Part shown: in pieces, positions 21,269 to 21,781 of the stretch
Position numbering within the stretch: the first letter of the stretch is position 1
Layout: each line of letters begins with the position of its first letter
Virus record (IMG/VR): IMGVR_UViG_3300034198_019201
Coordinates: 1 to 21,781 of that record
Strand: one strand, 5' to 3'
Source of the DNA: a virus
DNA: 21,781 bases
Translations under genes and position numbers: made by a program
The notes under the pieces: generated by a model
Databases searched by the model: none
Seen by the model: the letters and a program-made list of their open reading frames with translations, nothing else
Told to the model about the DNA's origin: nothing

Positions 21269-21781
21269 ATGTCTATTAATGTCAATACTTCCTCTAATTC
21301 TAATCAAATAAATGTAACCGTTGGAGGCGGATCGAATTCAACTGTTGTTGACAGCAGTAATAATAATAATATATTAATTCAATCTGTTGCGCCAGAAGGT
21401 TCTTTAACTAGAATAGTAGAAAGAGGTCCATCAGGAAGTTCTGGTACTAGCGGTTCTTCTGGAAGTAGTGGCACAAGTGGAACTTCTGGATCAAGCGGTT
21501 CATCAGGAACTTCTGGTTCATCAGGTTCTAGCGGCAGTTCTGGTACAAGTGGAACGTCTGGTTCAAGTGGAAGTTCTGGTACAAGCGGAACATCTGGAAG
21601 TTCTGGTTCAAGCGGTTCTTCTGGATCAAGCGGATCTTCAGGAAGTAGTGGAAGCAGTGGAACATCAGGAAGCTGCGGTACTTCTGGAAGCAGCGGTACA
21701 AGTGGAACTTCAGGATCAAGCGGAAGTTCTGGAAAAGATGGTACTTCTGGATCAAGTGGAAGCTCTGGAAGCTCTGGAAGC
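21269..21781 (+). CDS. Gly-Ser/Thr-repeat fibre-like protein, 3' end outside the window
   Basis: ATG at 21269 opens a frame with no stop to the window end (171 codons visible). Residues 1-52 are Asn/Ser/Val-rich ('MSINVNTSSNSNQINVTVGGG' region, read in part) and include 'ILIQSVAPEGSLTRIVERG'. From residue 53 onward the chain is G-x-y triplets, almost all GSS or GTS, starting GPS, with GSC (C136) and GKD (K156, D157) as the only visible exceptions. This is collagen-like in periodicity but lacks Pro. Such repeats occur in phage tail-fibre and structural proteins, commonly before a C-terminal folding or receptor-binding domain, which would lie beyond this window. The dense Ser/Thr content makes it a possible O-glycosylation substrate. 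Confidence 0.8.
   Translation, partial: MSINVNTSSNSNQINVTVGGGSNSTVVDSSNNNNILIQSVAPEGSLTRIVERGPSGSSGTSGSSGSSGTSGTSGSSGSSGTSGSSGSSGSSGTSGTSGSSGSSGTSGTSGSSGSSGSSGSSGSSGSSGSSGTSGSCGTSGSSGTSGTSGSSGSSGKDGTSGSSGSSGSSGS
21425..21781 (+). repeat. Degenerate 9-bp-triplet repeat encoding (Gly-Ser/Thr-Ser)n
   Basis: About 119 consecutive codons repeat Gly-x-y every nine bases to the end of the window. At DNA level the codons vary (GGT/GGA/GGC; TCT/TCA/AGT/AGC; ACT/ACA/ACG), so the protein periodicity is kept while perfect DNA repeats are avoided. A shadow open frame on the opposite strand (21528-21755) is a by-product of the repeat. Confidence 0.9.

Noticed and set aside
21425-21781. CRISPR array or satellite DNA
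   Set aside because: The periodicity is nine bases, in frame and codon-degenerate, encoding Gly-x-y triplets; there are no spacers or palindromic repeats.

Overview
The window reads as part of a tailed double-stranded DNA bacteriophage genome (Caudoviricetes). It is AT-rich (roughly 70% A+T by eye), densely packed and almost entirely on the plus strand, with most neighbouring genes overlapping or separated by a few bases. It carries a recognisable head module in canonical order: large terminase, portal, prohead protease with scaffold, decoration protein, major capsid protein. No tRNA, rRNA, CRISPR array, integrase or transposase was seen. Start codons are preceded by A/T-rich sequence rather than Shine-Dalgarno motifs. 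That fits a host with weak SD dependence (for example Bacteroidota or some cyanobacteria), but the host cannot be named from this window.

Layout. (1) 1-375: non-coding, with odd G- and C-homopolymer runs and one strong intrinsic terminator. (2) 376-7902: a translationally coupled plus-strand sugar-transfer operon. It holds a 618-aa protein with two GT-A-like domains; a 1490-aa protein with two GT4 domains in tandem, a beta-rich segment, an FkbM methyltransferase and an autotransporter-heptosyltransferase-like (TibC/AAH) domain; a second TibC-like enzyme; and a small DUF6165-like protein. (3) 7832-8914: a lone minus-strand GT4 glycosyltransferase. (4) 8918-14591: an overlapping operon of PhoH-like ATPase, zinc-ribbon protein, sigma-like factor with a Cys-rich insert, a possible small terminase, a C2H2 zinc finger fused to an ERCC4/XPF-type nuclease, and large terminase. 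(5) 14641-20124: portal, protease/scaffold, decoration protein and major capsid protein, closed by a textbook terminator. (6) 20211-21781: small proteins, a BppU-N-like domain protein, and the start of a fibre-like protein made of Gly-Ser-Ser/Gly-Thr-Ser triplets that runs off the window.

How the parts may work together. The PhoH/sigma/terminase/capsid block is an ordinary late and morphogenesis block with unusual accessories: a zinc-insert sigma that might drive late promoters, and a zinc-finger XPF-type nuclease beside the packaging motor. The most distinctive part is the glycosylation island. Enzymes of the TibC/AAH type are known to O-glycosylate serines on repetitive bacterial adhesins, and this same window encodes a Ser/Thr-saturated repeat protein. 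My main hypothesis is that the phage carries its own protein O-glycosylation system that decorates its Gly-Ser/Thr-rich fibre or another virion surface protein. Modification of host surface glycans is the main alternative. Codon choice becomes visibly more C/G-ending from the scaffold part of the protease ORF through the capsid protein, which suggests selection for high expression of those products.
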